Shown here: piece by piece, positions 11,640 to 24,590 of the stretch
How the letters are laid out: each line of letters opens with the position of its first letter
Numbering within the stretch: the first letter of the stretch is position 1
Source of the DNA: Aspidiotus rigidus
Lineage: Eukaryota > Arthropoda > Insecta > Hemiptera > Diaspididae
Direction: 5' to 3'
Length of the DNA: 64,000 bases
Assembly: GCA_035079385.1 (NCBI GenBank)
Contig: JAVHKY010000014.1
Coordinates: 868,001-932,000, forward strand
Notes under the pieces: generated by a model
Told to the model about the DNA's origin: nothing
Seen by the model: the letters and a program-made list of their open reading frames with translations, nothing else
Databases searched by the model: none
Position numbers and translations under genes: made by a program

Positions 11640-11710
11640 AAACCTGTTTCCGCCGAGCTAATAATCCTGGTGTACGGCTCGTTAATGTAAATAAATAAAG
11701 TAACGAAATA
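11640..11710 (+). mobile_element. Isolated LINE 3' tail
   Basis: The segment ccgagctaataatcctggtg then ctcgttaatgtaaataaata resembles the tails at 11520-11592 and 13770-13850 (gccgagct...gctcgttaat). It is probably another 5'-truncated copy with an (AAAT)n end. Confidence 0.5.
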
Positions 11711-13655
11711 CAGTTTTCGATAACCAAAACCCAAAATATTTCGAGTTTTTTTTTACTGAAGATTCCATGCATGAGGTATTATTATCGCATTAATAAAAAT
11801 TCGATAAAAATAGAAGAGGAAACTTTTTTGAAGACATGTACAAAAATGTGAGAAATGCCATGTGTAAATAAAACTCGCTAGGACTGCATAGAAACTCCAA
11901 AATTGCTACGCAAAAAATAAAATCTTAAGCAACAGAGTAAGTATACGAATCTTGCAGGGTCGTCGAAAAAGGAATTTTTTTTTTCTTCGCGAACTCGTGG
12001 GGCTTGTCCAGCGGCGTACTTACTGACAGTCTCAGAAAGCTGGAGCTTCAGGCGGTAAAATTTAGGAGCGGCAAATTTTTCAAATAAGAAAAAAAAAAAA
12101 TAATAATAAAAAACGTAAAGACGAAAATAGGAGCGCGGATTTGAGGTTAGTTTCAAGGCGGCAAAGTGCTAAGTGTGCCAGCACTGGGCTTGTCGAGGGA
12201 AGAGTCCTAAAAACAAAAAACGTCAGATTTTTTCTCAAACTTTCCAGCGACATCAAAATTATTTCGCTATGGAACGCTTTTATATATGTGAAGAATATGC
12301 AAAAATATTACTCTACGACAGAAGGTACTTGTATTTAATTAGTCTGTGCGCAGGTTTTGGTACAAACCATGTAATTTCTTCACAAAATATCAATGAGAAT
12401 ATCAGCATCCATACAGAGTATCCTTTTTTGAAGACCATCTTGTGATTTTTTTCGGAATTTGAAATTGCACAGGAAACCTTAACGAAGTATCGCTGTAGTA
12501 AAAAAGATTGATTTAAATCAGTGAGAATTCTCTAACTTATAAAAAAAAACGCAACGATTCGTTTTTCGCGAAGTCGTGCTCACCATTTGATTAAATAAAA
12601 AACTGATCTGCAGTTTCTTCGAATTTGTATAGGAATTTTCTTATCGTGATTCGTTTTTCGTGAAGTCGTGTAGCCTACCATTTGATTAAATAAAAAAATG
12701 GTTCCTGTTTTCGAATTTATTGAAATTTGCTTACTTATATCTTCTATCTAAAGAAAGTAATCCTCCACTCTATCGTTATAAGAACATACCTGCGTTAGCA
12801 AGGTACTGTATCCAAATCGTGAATTAAAGATGTTGACTTGCACCTCGATATAATTATTCATGGATCACCTACCTACAGCTTCTACTCAGGAAATACTGAA
12901 CAAAATTGTTGTCTAGGTTCTAACTTTTCACATACGAGAAATATAAAATATTTTCGATTAGAACGCGTGCAGAACGGATATTTCCGTACATAGGGAATTG
13001 CGGTTGAAATAAGATTCATAAGAAGGCTTCATGGGAAAGAAAAGGAAGTCAACTTATAGTGTTAATCGAAACTTGACTGATGAATTTAGCGAAGTCAATA
13101 AATAAAAATAAGGAAACTCATGAAATAGCATCTTAGATACGTTTTCAGTATCTTTTTTGAAATTAAAAGCCTTTTTTAATTGACGATTACAGAAATATTA
13201 GGTACCTATTCTCTTTGGTAAGAATAATTTATTAATATGATAAAAACAAAATGATTCCCATCCCTCGCACGTTGAACTAAGGAACACTAGATAACATCGT
13301 GATAATCTCTGGTTTGGGGTATATTTTCCATATACCTACACATACGCTAACGTAGGTACCTATTTGTAATATCATCTCAGAAGAAATCCGTTTTCATTAG
13401 TTTTAGGAGAAAAAAAGTTTACCAAAAGTGTTATAGGCCTCATTCTCAAAAGCTCATTTTTCAAATAATAATCAGATAAAGTAAAAAGAGAGATGAACTA
13501 ATTCTTGTGCGAATGAAAGAAAGAGAATGAAAAACATTAGGGACGGAGCTTAAAGTCCAGATTTAGTGACTAATATTCAATAGTTTAAAATTAAAAACGA
13601 GTTAGGTATTAACTTGGGGTATATTTTTTTCGAATCGAAAACAATGTTTTTTGAT
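11711..13655. other. Intergenic, with one local tandem duplication
   Basis: No gene recognised. A roughly 92-bp unit is duplicated: gattcgtttttcgcgaagtc at 12556 and gattcgtttttcgtgaagtc at 12648, both followed by caccatttgattaaataaaa or a close variant. Confidence 0.5.
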
Positions 13656-13817
13656 TGTTCTAAAATCCCTCACAACCATACAGAAGCACTTTCAGATCTC
13701 TTTCCCTCCATCCCTAACATATTCAACTTTTTACAACAAGCCAACTTCCTCTCACGCATATAATCACACAATCTAGCCGAGCTCATAGCCCTGAAGGCAG
13801 GCTGCCAGTAGCTCGTT

Positions 13818-13850
<33 letters not shown>
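13656..13850 (+). mobile_element. 5'-truncated LINE 3' end with poly(A)
   Basis: The last codons read FPSIPNIFNFLQQANFLSRI then stop, a common C-terminus of insect LINE ORF2 proteins. They are followed by ccgagctcatagccctgaag, gctcgttaatt and about 28 A residues. It shares the gctcgttaat tail motif with 11520-11710. Confidence 0.65.
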
Positions 13851-13853
<3 letters not shown>

Positions 13854-14163
13854 TACTTTTATTGAATGCCGCCTATATCTATGTGTATAATTACAATAAT
13901 ATTAATTCTTTCATAACCTGCGTAACCATTCAAAAATTTGGTCCACACGATTGTTCACCGGTGCCAATCAAGAATTGAAAATAAGATTGAATTTGGATTG
14001 TAAATGAAAGATTCCATTGAATGGGTATTTATTATTATTTTTTTTTTTCACAGATATACCCTATAATGACGGGACTCGTAATTTGTGTGATTCAATATTC
14101 TTCACGTCGAGCGATCGAAAGTGGAATATACACATCCATTTTCATAAGTATTTCGATGCTATT

Positions 14164-15306
14164 ATTATATTTAATTTTCTTTGTTAATCAAATACCTATT
14201 TCCTTGAATTGAAATGCCAATTTTGAGAAATAAAATTTAAAAAATTCTTCGACCAATTGTTTTCCATTTTTCGAGTCGATTTAGTTTTCAAAACTTCTTT
14301 TCCAAGGCCGTGTTTGTTTCACGATTCTCGATCATGCATACATATAATTATGCAGAAAGCATTTGTTCTTACTCCAATCTCGACTATAACTTCGCTGAAC
14401 AAATAAATCTTATATTCTCAAGTGTTCTCGGGATACGTGTAGGTAGGTACTCGTATTTTTTGAAAGTTACATAGAATTGGAGTGAAAGAATGAGAAAATT
14501 CGACTACACCGCATGGGTATTCTTTGAGCTGGTATCAAACAGTTATCATATTTAATTTTCTTAGTTAATCAAATACCTATTTCCTTTAATTGAAATACCA
14601 ACAATTTTGAGAAATAAAATTAAAAAAATTCTTCGATCAATTGTTTTCCATTTTTCGAGTTTCGATTTAGTTTTCAAAACTTCTTTTCCAAGGCCGTGTT
14701 TGTTTCACGATTCTCGATCATACATACATAATTATACAGAAAGCATTTGTTCTTACTCCAATCTCGACTATAACTTCGCTGAACAAACAAATTTTATATT
14801 CTCAAGTGTTCTCGGGATACGTGTAGGTAGGTACTCGTATTTTTTGAAAGTTACATAGAATTGGAGTGAAAGAATGAGAAAATTTGACTACACCGCATGG
14901 GTATTCTTTGAGCTGGTATCAAACAGTTATCATATTTAATTTTCTCAGTTAATCAAATACCTATTTCCTTTAATTGAAATACCAACGATTTTGAGAAATA
15001 AAATTTAAAAAATTCTTCGATCAATTGTTTTCCATTTTTCGAGTTTCGATTTAGTTTTCAAAACTTCTTTTCCAAGGCCGTGTTTGTTTCACAATTCTCG
15101 ATCATATATACATAATATACAGAAAGCATTTGTTCTTACTCCAGTCTCGACTAACCTCGCTGAACAAATAAATTTTATATTCTCAAGTGTTCTCGGGATA
15201 CTTGTACTCGTATTTTTTGAAAGTTACATAGAATTGAAGTGAAAGAATGAGAAAATTTGACTACACCGCATAGGTATTCTTTGAGCTGGTATCAAACAGT
15301 TATCAT
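14164..15306. repeat. Three tandem copies of a 382-bp repeat
   Basis: The landmark gttaatcaaatacctatttcc recurs at 14183, 14564 and 14948 (spacing 381 and 384). Each unit holds the same order of landmarks, for example aaggccgtgtttgtttcac and tgggtattctttgagctgg. Units are more than 90% alike by eye. No coding capacity is conserved across units. Confidence 0.9.
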
Positions 15307-16688
15307 CTCAATTCCTCGTCAAAACCTGATATTTTGAAAGTTCTCATTTATGACATACGATCGATGTACCATATCTTGAGACTGCTTATAATTTCTCACC
15401 AGGAAATTAATTATCCAAGTTACTCAGTTTGACGATTGCTATCAACGCAGAATAGTAAAATAAAAACTGTATGATGGTTCAGATTTACGGAAATTGAATT
15501 ATGAAGGGAAGACAATTTAAGCGTAATCAAGGATGTTTAATGAAAATAATATGGCCTAATAAGAGAATAAAATAACAGTGAAAAAAAAAAAAAAAAAAAA
15601 AAAAAAGAAAAATAGAAAGCTGTTATTGAAGTATAATTTCATGATTCTAGATACAATCAATTATCAAAGCGTCGACTCCAGATATTCTTATTCGGCAATT
15701 TTTTCAAGTGAAGATTTTAGATTAACCATACCTAATCAGAAGAAAATAATAATAATATTTATAGAACACCGAATAATTGAATACCTAGACTATAAATTGT
15801 CGATGTTGGATGAAAAAAATAAACAAATAGGAAAGCGGAAAAAAAGGAAAATTAAATATAGGAAGAGCTCGACCTATAAATTTTTTATTCTTTCTACTTA
15901 GTATAATAACGTGATCGGTATCCAAGTTTTTTTCGTGAGCTCCAAAACTCACCAGAATCATTTCGACGTATTTGGTCCAAAATTTACTGTGGAAACCGAA
16001 GGAAACATTCATAAAATTCGTTCAGCTCCTGAAAAGACTTTTTTACAATGCTCCTAAGAAACCTGTTAGAGTTTCGGAGCCTCCAAAATAGAAATTAAAT
16101 ACGAAAATCGAAGGCTCATGTTGATTCTTATTTAATATCTATTCAGAAAAAGAGTTTTAAAAACTCTTTTTTCAAGATCTTGAGATGAATTTTAGTTTTA
16201 TTTTCGAGTCAGTTTTTTTTAGGTATCTTCAGTTTCTGTGACCAATTTTGTAAGTACAGAAAATAATAATTTTGATTTTCGATAGTTGAATCAAAACAAG
16301 TGAGCTTTTTTTTTCAGAAATTATTTTTGGATACCTATGAGTGACCAAAGGTTCATCTTCTATCCTTGAATTAGGAACTCCTAGAAATATTATACCTAGT
16401 AAAATGTTGAATTAAATTACTTAGGTAGTACACTTATTTAATTTAAACAAGAGAAATCTAATAAGATTGCCCATCTTTCTCCCCTCAGTAGAAGGCTATT
16501 TAAGTGACATTCTCAAATTAGCAGTTGTACTTCAAGTTCTTTGACAATTCATGTAGGCCTATGAAGACTTCTGAAGTAGTGTACGATCGTCAATACTAGG
16601 TTGGACAGGAATTGTTTCATGAAATAGGTATTTGATGATAGCAGATAGAACAAAAAACTTGGAGAAAAGAGGGATTTTCTTCATTTAG
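15307..16688. other. Intergenic, no gene seen
   Basis: Contains an A25 run at 15582-15606, possibly a retroposon tail. Following frames (107 codons plus, 75 codons minus) are lysine/AT-driven and show no family signal. Confidence 0.35.
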
Positions 16689-17245
16689 TTTTTTTTTTTT
16701 TTTTTTTTTTTAATAATAATTCTAATAGCCTGTAGGCCTGAAACTGGTCCTGGATATCGCTTTACACTTTTTTTCTTCTTCTTTTTTCATTTACGAACTA
16801 TTCGACTGCTCAAAACGATCATCAGTTCGCGTTAATTTGTCTGTTCAATCCCTAATTATTGTGATTATAATGTATGACTCATCATTAGAGTATCTGAAAG
16901 TAATGGGTGGAACGTAGGTAGTTGAGAGTGTTGAAGACGGTTTCAGAGTTATTGAAGAGTGCGGAGGTTATAGGTGAGGGGACGTTAATGTAGGCGGACC
17001 GTTGGTTTCGAAGGACAGGTCATGAGAAGAGATGTTGAATTATAATATTATCCGATAATGACAGTAGTATGGCCAATCCTAAGACGGGAGAGGATGACTT
17101 CTTCGCGGCGGGGTTTTTGGATGTTAGGGAATGGAGAATGTCGTGAATGCGTTGAGCGGTGGGCTTATTCGAATAGGGACCTTGAAAATATGTGAAGGAG
17201 AAAGTGGGTAAGATTTGAAAAGACAGGAGTTTCAATTTTGAATTT
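16689..17245 (-). mobile_element. LINE 3' end, minus strand
   Basis: On the minus strand the segment near 17200-17060 reads SNKPTAQRIHDILHSLTS then 'SSPVLGLAILLSLSDNIII'. In another frame the same bases give EEVILSRLRIGHT, a conserved block just after the RNase H domain of many LINEs. The copy is thus frameshifted. The poly(T) at 16689-16712 is its poly(A) tail. Confidence 0.6.
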
Positions 17246-18302
17246 AATTTTTTTTTTTTGTCTTCTTCTTCTTTCTTTATTTTAACGAGTATTTTAGCTG
17301 CTGCAGCTATTAGGAGATTATCATTATTACTATTATTTTTTTTTCGATGTCTCCCTTTATTGATTAGAGAATTTTGATCGCAAATAATATGGGTGAAGGA
17401 AATAGAAGGCGTTTCGAATCTTTAAATCGGGTTTCTTATTGAAAAATTCTTCAAGGTTCTTCGAATCTCTCAACTCAAAGAAATAAAAATTAATAGAGAG
17501 AAGAAAGAACGCCTGTTTGTAAGTTTAATTCTATTATATTTGTACACAGCGTCTCTAATGAAAAGCTGCATTGTAAACTACGGTACCTCGTACACCGCGA
17601 AATCGATCTTGCACATTTAATTAATTATTAAAATCTGAATCAATTATTTCACTATTGGTGAATGAAAAAAGGTGTTCATACTTCTTCAAAAAGTACGATA
17701 CAAAATTTGCTTCGAGGCGGGTTCCATTTTTTAAACAAAAGTCCGGACTAGATATCAAGCTTCTGATGAATTCTATTGACGTTGGCGGATCATGGACCAC
17801 CATGAAGGTAGTTCAGGTGTTTTATCGCAAAACCCTTCATCTTGTGGTACAGGCTGCAAGAGAAATAACCTTTTAACATAACTTGTATGATTAACATATA
17901 CTCTCTGATGTAATTTAAGAATAATATTTTCACCAAATTGATTCGTCACGTACTAAGCCACAAGCAGATTTTGAGTAGCTGGCTCAAGAATTAATTTATT
18001 TGTGCAATATTCCGAGAAAAAAATAAAGATTTTAGCGAGCGATAAGAAATTCTGTCATTGTCGACTCCCTTCGTGGTATCGCCGTTTCTTTTTGATGGTC
18101 TCGTCAAGTGTCTATAGATAGCAACAATAGGAGAAACCGCGATGTAATTCAGCGTGAATTGTAGCGGCTCAAGTTGGCTTATTTTTATATGAGCGGTGAA
18201 AAAATCTTCCTGTAGAATATTATTCGCGGTGAATCGTTCACAGCGAAGTGACCTGCTCTTGCTTTGAGGAATAATTTATAATTAATTAATTGGATAAAAA
18301 TA
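17246..18302. other. Intergenic, no gene seen
   Basis: Poly(T) runs at 17248-17258 and 17336-17344. Overlapping short frames at 17621-17876 have no motif. The stretch should include the 3' UTR of the nucleotidase-like gene. Confidence 0.35.
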
Positions 18303-21300
18303 TCATTTTCGTACCGAGACCATATCCCAATCTTGCGGGTCCTCTGAAGCGCTCGATACCATTTCCCAGTCTTCCGTATTGATATCCTCTGTCACTGCGG
18401 CTTCTATATTCTTGACAACAATACGATCATCCAAAATCGGATATATTATTTCCTTTCTCTCAATGTAAACTTGTACAGCATCCCTAACCTGCACTCCTAA
18501 CATGAAAGAGGAGATTAAATTATAAATAATGGAGGTTATTAGGTATAGTAACTAAGAATATCAACGTATGCAAAATGCTAGATAATGGATGATAATAAAG
18601 AGCAAGTGAGACACATTGAAGATCTTATTTTTTACCAAAGGAAAAATTTTATTTGAGTTGACAACTTGTAGCTGGGTTTTGAATATTCAGCTCTTACTTA
18701 CCCGAATATCTTATCGGATTCAGTGCTTGTGTCTTGAGCATAGTGAACCCCTGATCTCCTTTCCACAAGGATCGTGGCAAAATTACAGCGTAATTCTTAT
18801 TAAGATTTAATTCCTCGTATCGAGGTGTTGCACAGTCAGTACATAAGATCAATACTGACTCTATTCGTTGATTAATTGGCTTGGATAGATCGTAAACAAC
18901 CATTAAACCTAGGTAAGATGAAAAAACAAAAACACTTCATTCCTCATTATGTTAAAACTGGTCACCCCGTTGAAAGATGATATGATTTCCCCAGGGCACT
19001 TCGCCCATTATTGGACACACAAAATTTTCCCATTTACGACCAGATAACGCCAGTTCAACTATAGAACTGCCCCTCGTTCCCAGTAAACAATTTGGCCTAA
19101 TTTTTGGGCAATGGCGTTCGATCTTTGAAATGAGTAGCTTAGGACCTGAAAAGTAAAGGTAATTCGGAAAATTCAAAGTCCTTCCTTGCGATATCAAACT
19201 GTATTCTAACGCGTCTCTTATAGCTGAGCCAGGGTAAGTAATTTCACAAAGCCAACGGTCCTCTCCCAGTGACTTTATGACGTCTTCGATAGAAATACGA
19301 CCTAAAATTACCATCATTATCATTAGTATAGGTATTATAGATTGTAATCAAAGAGATATTTGAACGCACCTTCTTTGCCGAGTTCATGGAGAAGTGAGGA
19401 CGCGTTTATGAAAGCTACAGAAGCTGATGTCCACGCTTTCAAGCCAGCAGCAATTGAACGATGGACTGCCTAGTTATTGGATTGGAAATTTATACATCAC
19501 ATATACTTAATTATTTCTTTGTACCTAGACATTTGTGGCCTTGATATGATCAAAAGGGGTTCAATGGTCTCAATGAATAATGTAGTAAAAAGTTCAACGT
19601 TTGATTCTTATTTACAAAATTGTGCCCTAAAATATATGTCTCAAAGAGACCATAATTATGAAAATCCAAATTAGGTACCTACGACATCTAGAAAATTGTT
19701 CATTATGAAACAAGCAAAAAATGTACTCGCACCAACATTCGTTGTAATCATGCTGATGCTTAGACAGTACTCATCAGTTTCAAGGTAAAGGGAAGAAATA
19801 AAAGTTGTCTACAATCTAAAAAATATACATTTCTGCACAATATTGGTATAGATAGAGTATTATGCTCTATACTTGTTATTTTGAAATCACTTACAAAATC
19901 AACAAGGGCGTCTGTGACTAGATTACCAAGAGTTGATTCGAATTCACGTTTTATGAAATCCACGGGCTGCAATGGTAAGAGAGTGTGAGCTATTGGCGAT
20001 TTCAATGACGTTTGAACAGCATCCAACAATAGTTCTACTAATTTATTGGCTTTCTCATCTATAAGAAGTCATAAAGCTATGGCTCCCAATGGACAATCTA
20101 AATACAATGATAAATCGATCCCTGCTCACCTTCTGGAATGGATGAATCTACTAGAGCGATGGGTTCACAGGTCGCTGATGAAATGTTCCCATGGTCGTTG
20201 AAAACTGCCACCATCCTTCCCAAGTATCTATTGAAAGCGTAAGCTTGAACGATAGGTATCACTTTACAAGAATTATGTTTCACCCAAATCGGATACCCTT
20301 CTTCCGCTTCATATATATTTGAGACCTTATCTATACCCGCATAAATCATGTATTGACTATGCAGACTCTTTTGCAGTACGGTAGGTATTGATTTATAATG
20401 AAATTTTACAAATTAAACCCATCCGCACCTAGATTCGAATTCACAAATAAATGCGAGTGGCTTCCCACGATCAAACTTAGTTCTGGGATCGATTGAGCCA
20501 TGAGAATATCGTTATGAAATCCGGAATTGCCGAGAGCAATGATGATCCTAACTCCATTATCTATCAAACGTTTTGCTTCAGCTTGTACAGAAGGTATTTC
20601 ATCCATAATAACAAGGTTTCCGGTTTTTGAGAATGCCTGCAACAATGATAATACAAGTATTATAATCTGGGCAGGGTACTCACACTTTGTAGTACGCACT
20701 AAGTTATTATCAGTTAATTTTCTCATGTCTGGTATGTTGTATCTAGCTCGCAGCTCAACTTTAGTCCTGGAACTATTTCAAATCTCTCTCTTCCCGAACC
20801 TCTGCCATACAAAGTTAAATTGACGTGTATGCAAATAATGAATACAAGAAAAAGAGACTATATCAAGTATTCCCATAACCTCTTTACCTTGTATATTCAT
20901 TATCTGCATATACCTACGTCAATTTAACTTTGTACAACAGACCTACAACTAAGCAACGGCTCTCTCTGCGCTACCTAAAGAAGCCAAGTGATAATTGATA
21001 ATTTATTGGAGCAAGAAGGAAGTCGCTTGGCGACAATACCGGCACTTCTATTGCAATTTTTTGAATACCTATAAAAGAAATTTGTAACTCACCATGGTCA
21101 TAGGCGACACAAATCCAATAACTCCAATTTTGACACCGTCAAAGTCCAAAATATGAGATGGTTTAAGATTAGGGAGGTTAAGGCGAGGATCTGTTCTCAA
21201 ATCAAGATTGCAACATACAACTGGAACTCTGATATGGTTGATGAAGTTGACCAGATTTTCAATACCATCATCAAAATCATGACTTCCTATTCCCTGAAAC

Positions 21301-21847
21301 AGAAAATACAACTCGAAAAATTGTATAAAGCGAAGATGATAGAAACCCAAGTAGGTAGATTAGGTACAGGTCATGTGTAGGTACAGTCTAGGTTTGAAAA
21401 TTTATTTGTGCATAATATACAAATACAGTGGAAGTAGTTGATGAATTTGATAACGTACCTTTAGGTACTCTCTATCCTACTTACTCATCATGATTTACTT
21501 ACTATAACATCTAACTGCAACGCATCTATCAATGGTAGCAACAATTCCCATTTCCTTAATGTGTAATACGAGGTACCTATCGAGAAATCTCCAGCATTCA
21601 GTACAACACTAGGAATTTGACGAAACTTTTTTGCCTCTTCTTTAGCGACGTCGATGGCCGATTTTGTACGGGAGAATCTCCAATAGAATTTGTTCTCTAC
21701 AGTTTGCTCTCTCAAATATGGTTCACTTGGAATGCTTGTTTCCTCGAATTTAGCATGCAAATCATTGTAAATTATTTGGAATTGAATTTCACAATTGATA
21801 TGCGCGACTAAGCTCAATGATAAAAATGGGGACACAAATGACAACAT
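18303..21847 (-). CDS. Secreted 5'-nucleotidase/apyrase-family protein, probably inactive
   Basis: The nine minus-strand exons are 21503-21847, 21093-21293, 20419-20636, 20130-20356, 19895-20058, 19370-19469, 19146-19301, 18702-18908 and 18303-18496. They total 603 codons plus stop. All joins are phase-consistent, though the 20419 donor (GTTTAA) is weak. Met1 is chosen because it opens a signal peptide (MLSFVSPFLSLSLVAHINC). Family landmarks follow in order: NDLHA at 28-32, NAGD at 84-87, GSHDFD at 118-123, GNSG at 218-221, GSHSH at 240-244, QAYAFNRYLG, GNLVTDAL, then the substrate domain with 'SGLMVVYDLSKP' and YAVILP. Known members read GNHEFD and GHSG at two of these sites; the Asn and His are metal ligands. 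Both are replaced here (Ser119, Asn219), so hydrolysis is probably lost. No hydrophobic GPI-type tail is seen; the end is acidic with DWEMVSS and DWDMVSV repeats. Confidence 0.85.
20808..20934. repeat. Palindromic MITE in a nucleotidase intron
   Basis: The arm tacaaagttaaattgacgtg pairs with tacgtcaatttaactttgta, and pairing resumes inward at gcaaataatgaatacaag / cttgtatattcattatctgc. It lies in the intron between 20637 and 21092. Its ends resemble those of 61247-61376. Confidence 0.8.
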
Positions 21848-22688
21848 GCGGGAAACTTTTATAAAGGCCAATTCAGAATAGGATTGCATGGGAAACGTGC
21901 TACCTATATAACACCCCTAATTCAAAAAATGTACTGATGAGGCCAGATAATTTGACTGACAAATCAATATGCCATTACCAGACGTTTTGTATTTCACTCG
22001 GGAACAGATATTTTGAAAACTATTTCTTCCCAAGGAACAGCTGTGTTTATACATGCTCATCTATTCACGTATAGAGATGACAAACAAATAAAATACCTAG
22101 ATAACATAGGTAGGTAATAATAAATACATCAATTTCCGAGTGCCTTCCCAATAAAAGTCTTTGAGCCTATATTTAGGTATCCTGCCCAATCATTTTTGAA
22201 GACAGAGGACCAAAGAAATGAAAGATGAATAAAACAATAATAAGAATAACGTTAATACCGGTATAATTTACTTTCTTCTGGTTCAATAGATAGTATAATA
22301 ATGAGACAAAAAAAAATAAAAAATACTTAGGCCTCTTTAAAAACAATCATACCGGTAAGTGTTCTTTTTTACATAATCAACTTGAATAGCTAGGAGAAGA
22401 GATTAAAGATAAGTTTAACAAATGAAACACTTCAGCTGGGCTAATATCGACGGCGAGCAAAACACCAACAAATAATTTACCTACTTTTTCTTAGTTTTCA
22501 ACTTAGTCAAAAAAGAAGAAAAATTTAGAAACAAATCAGAATACTTTAGACATCTTACATGGTCAAAGTAATTGTACAATACTAAAATTAATAAGTGTTA
22601 GGAGGATAAGTATCAAAATAAAATCAGAATGTCCGCGCATTAAGTCATGCGATTACAGATTGTACTAAAGTGCTGCACTTTTGATCTG
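21848..22688. other. Upstream region of the nucleotidase-like gene
   Basis: No gene recognised. It would include the minus-strand promoter and 5' UTR. No clear TATA box or other site was identified. Confidence 0.35.
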
Positions 22689-23081
22689 TTACATGCTCTG
22701 CTGAGAAGTATCGGCTTTATGAATTATACCACTTATTACCGGATCTGGTTTGTCAGGCTCTGCGCACATTCGTAACAGTTCGGAACAGCCTCCGAAGAAA
22801 GTTACTTGATCATCTGATGAATTCTCATCTTCCATCTTGAGAATAATTTTGATGAACTGCTCCACCACTTTGGCCATATCACTCGTCAGTACGTCAACCA
22901 AATAACCACTGGGCGACTTCTCGTAAGTTTTTGCCTCATTCAGCATCTTCTGTAGCTCTGCAACAATTTCTCGCCGTGTCTGCGAAGACTCTGTTCGAGA
23001 CAGAATATTATTACGCGCAAAGAACAAGCTATTACGAAAGCTGATCAAAGGAACATAGAGTCCTTGCTTTGTTAACGCCAT
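22689..23081 (-). CDS. Unrecognised 130-residue ORF
   Basis: A single open frame starts MALTKQGLYVPLISF and ends DTSQQSM. Its composition is protein-like: balanced charge, an amphipathic stretch around 'TRREIVAELQKMLNEAK', an acidic 'KMEDENSSDD' segment and three Cys in the last 40 residues region. It has no signal peptide, membrane segment or motif I know. It could be an intronless gene or the last exon of a longer one. It lies between the nucleotidase-like gene and a MITE cluster, on the same strand as the nucleotidase. Confidence 0.5.
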   Translation of the reverse strand: MALTKQGLYVPLISFRNSLFFARNNILSRTESSQTRREIVAELQKMLNEAKTYEKSPSGYLVDVLTSDMAKVVEQFIKIILKMEDENSSDDQVTFFGGCSELLRMCAEPDKPDPVISGIIHKADTSQQSM

Positions 23082-23607
23082 TGGATTAGAAGGTAGTTTT
23101 AGTACCTAATGCGTAAAAATCTCTTCTAAAATGAAAGCTGCTAAACTTATAAAATTGTTGACCAAAGAAAACTTGAGACACAAGTTAAGTAGTGTATAGC
23201 CAACTATCATAAGTAGGTAGATAGTTTTAAGAACACTGTAGGACTGTGCGTATCACGTGCGGATGATGCAAATATGCAATTCCGACCAAAAAAAATAATG
23301 TAACTTACCACAAAGACCATGATTGCATAAGTAGTGACCTACCTAAGTACCTAACGGCTAATAGGTCGACGTAGTTAACTTGACAAATTGTAGAATCGTT
23401 AGCATCGCTCATCTAAATATCCAGAAACAATTTGCAAAGCGCGGCGACTGTAGGCACAGGCAGCGCGTTGTGTTGATGACCAAAAACTGATTAAAATGAC
23501 AATGCGTTAAGCGCATAATATGCTACTTGTCCATCAAGATCTAGCTTTGTCAATATTTAAAATAAAGTATCAGTTGTAATAACTTTTTTACTCCTAAAAA
23601 AAAATGT
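23082..23607. other. Intergenic, no gene seen
   Basis: AT-rich sequence with no convincing ORF between the 130-residue ORF and a palindromic element. Confidence 0.3.
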
Positions 23608-23745
23608 GACCTGTCACAAGATAAAGGACCCAGCTCTGAATTGGCCATGGTACCCATTCCCCTTATTATTGTATAAACAATATGGACAATGAGTACCTAT
23701 TATTACTGCCAATTCAGAGATGGGTCCCTTATCTTGTAACAGGTC
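23608..23745. repeat. Palindromic MITE
   Basis: The arm gacctgtcacaagataaagg (23608) pairs with cccttatcttgtaacaggtc (ending 23745), and pairing continues through agctctgaattggc / gccaattcagagat. Non-coding, about 138 bp. Confidence 0.8.
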
Positions 23746-23937
23746 AGAGATGAAGGTTTCAATAATTTCCCAAAAACGGTCCCTTTTTATTCACAATTTC
23801 TGGAAATGGCCACATGGCAAATGTAGAGGGCGCATTCTTTGCCGCGCCTTCCAAATGGGCCAGACACTTATAGTACCATGTATAGGATAAAGAACAAGAC
23901 AGTATAGTCCCAAAATTGTGACTGGAAGATAATGTGA

Positions 23938-24130
23938 TAACCAGGGCTTGCAACCGTTATTTTTTAAACAGGTAATGGTTATTGGTCATTTTGGTTATCA
24001 GTTATCTGTCAAAATGTTGGAAAATAAATTTATAACAATAACGGTCAACTGTTATAACCAATATAACCATTATGACCGCTGAAAAATATATATAATTTAG
24101 GTTTATAACTAATAAGTATAATGGTTAAAA
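23938..24130. repeat. 'ccagggcttgc' / ataaccg inverted-repeat segment
   Basis: Begins ccagggcttgcaaccgttat and continues with many ggtta/taacc motifs that pair with each other. It matches, in reverse orientation, the segment ending gtgcaagccctgg at about 1436. Confidence 0.5.
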
Positions 24131-24590
24131 TGCCTGAACACAACACAAATATTGCGAAAAATCTTACAATTTAAAAAATAATTCAATATATTACTACTTA
24201 CCTCAGTAGTCAGTACCTCTCGGCACAATGGACAAACTCGACACCCTCTTGTCACTCTCCAGTCTCCTCAATTGCAAATTCACTTCATTTTCAATATTTT
24301 TCCCCTTGTTTTCTAGTTTTCTTCTTGTCATTCTCATTTCCCTTTATTACTTCAAAAGCAAAAGTTGAAAGTTCAAATTTTAGAGTTTGAGTTTGAACAC
24401 TTTGAACACCCTTCCAGGTCCAATTTTAGTCAGGCCCTGGCGGTTTTAGTTTTCAAACTTCTTAAAAATAAAGTATGGTGCATGAAATTATGATGATCGA
24501 TCAGGAAATAGCTGAATGAGTTCATAAATAGCCTACAATCTCTAATTTTCTCAAATAACAGTTAGATAACCAAAAAAATATTGGTTAATA

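Noticed and set aside
14164..15306. LTR pair of a retrotransposon
   Set aside because: There are three direct copies with no internal coding region, so tandem duplication fits better.
15578..15901. 107-codon plus-strand ORF after a poly(A) run
   Set aside because: Opens with a lysine homopolymer from A-rich DNA and has no motif.
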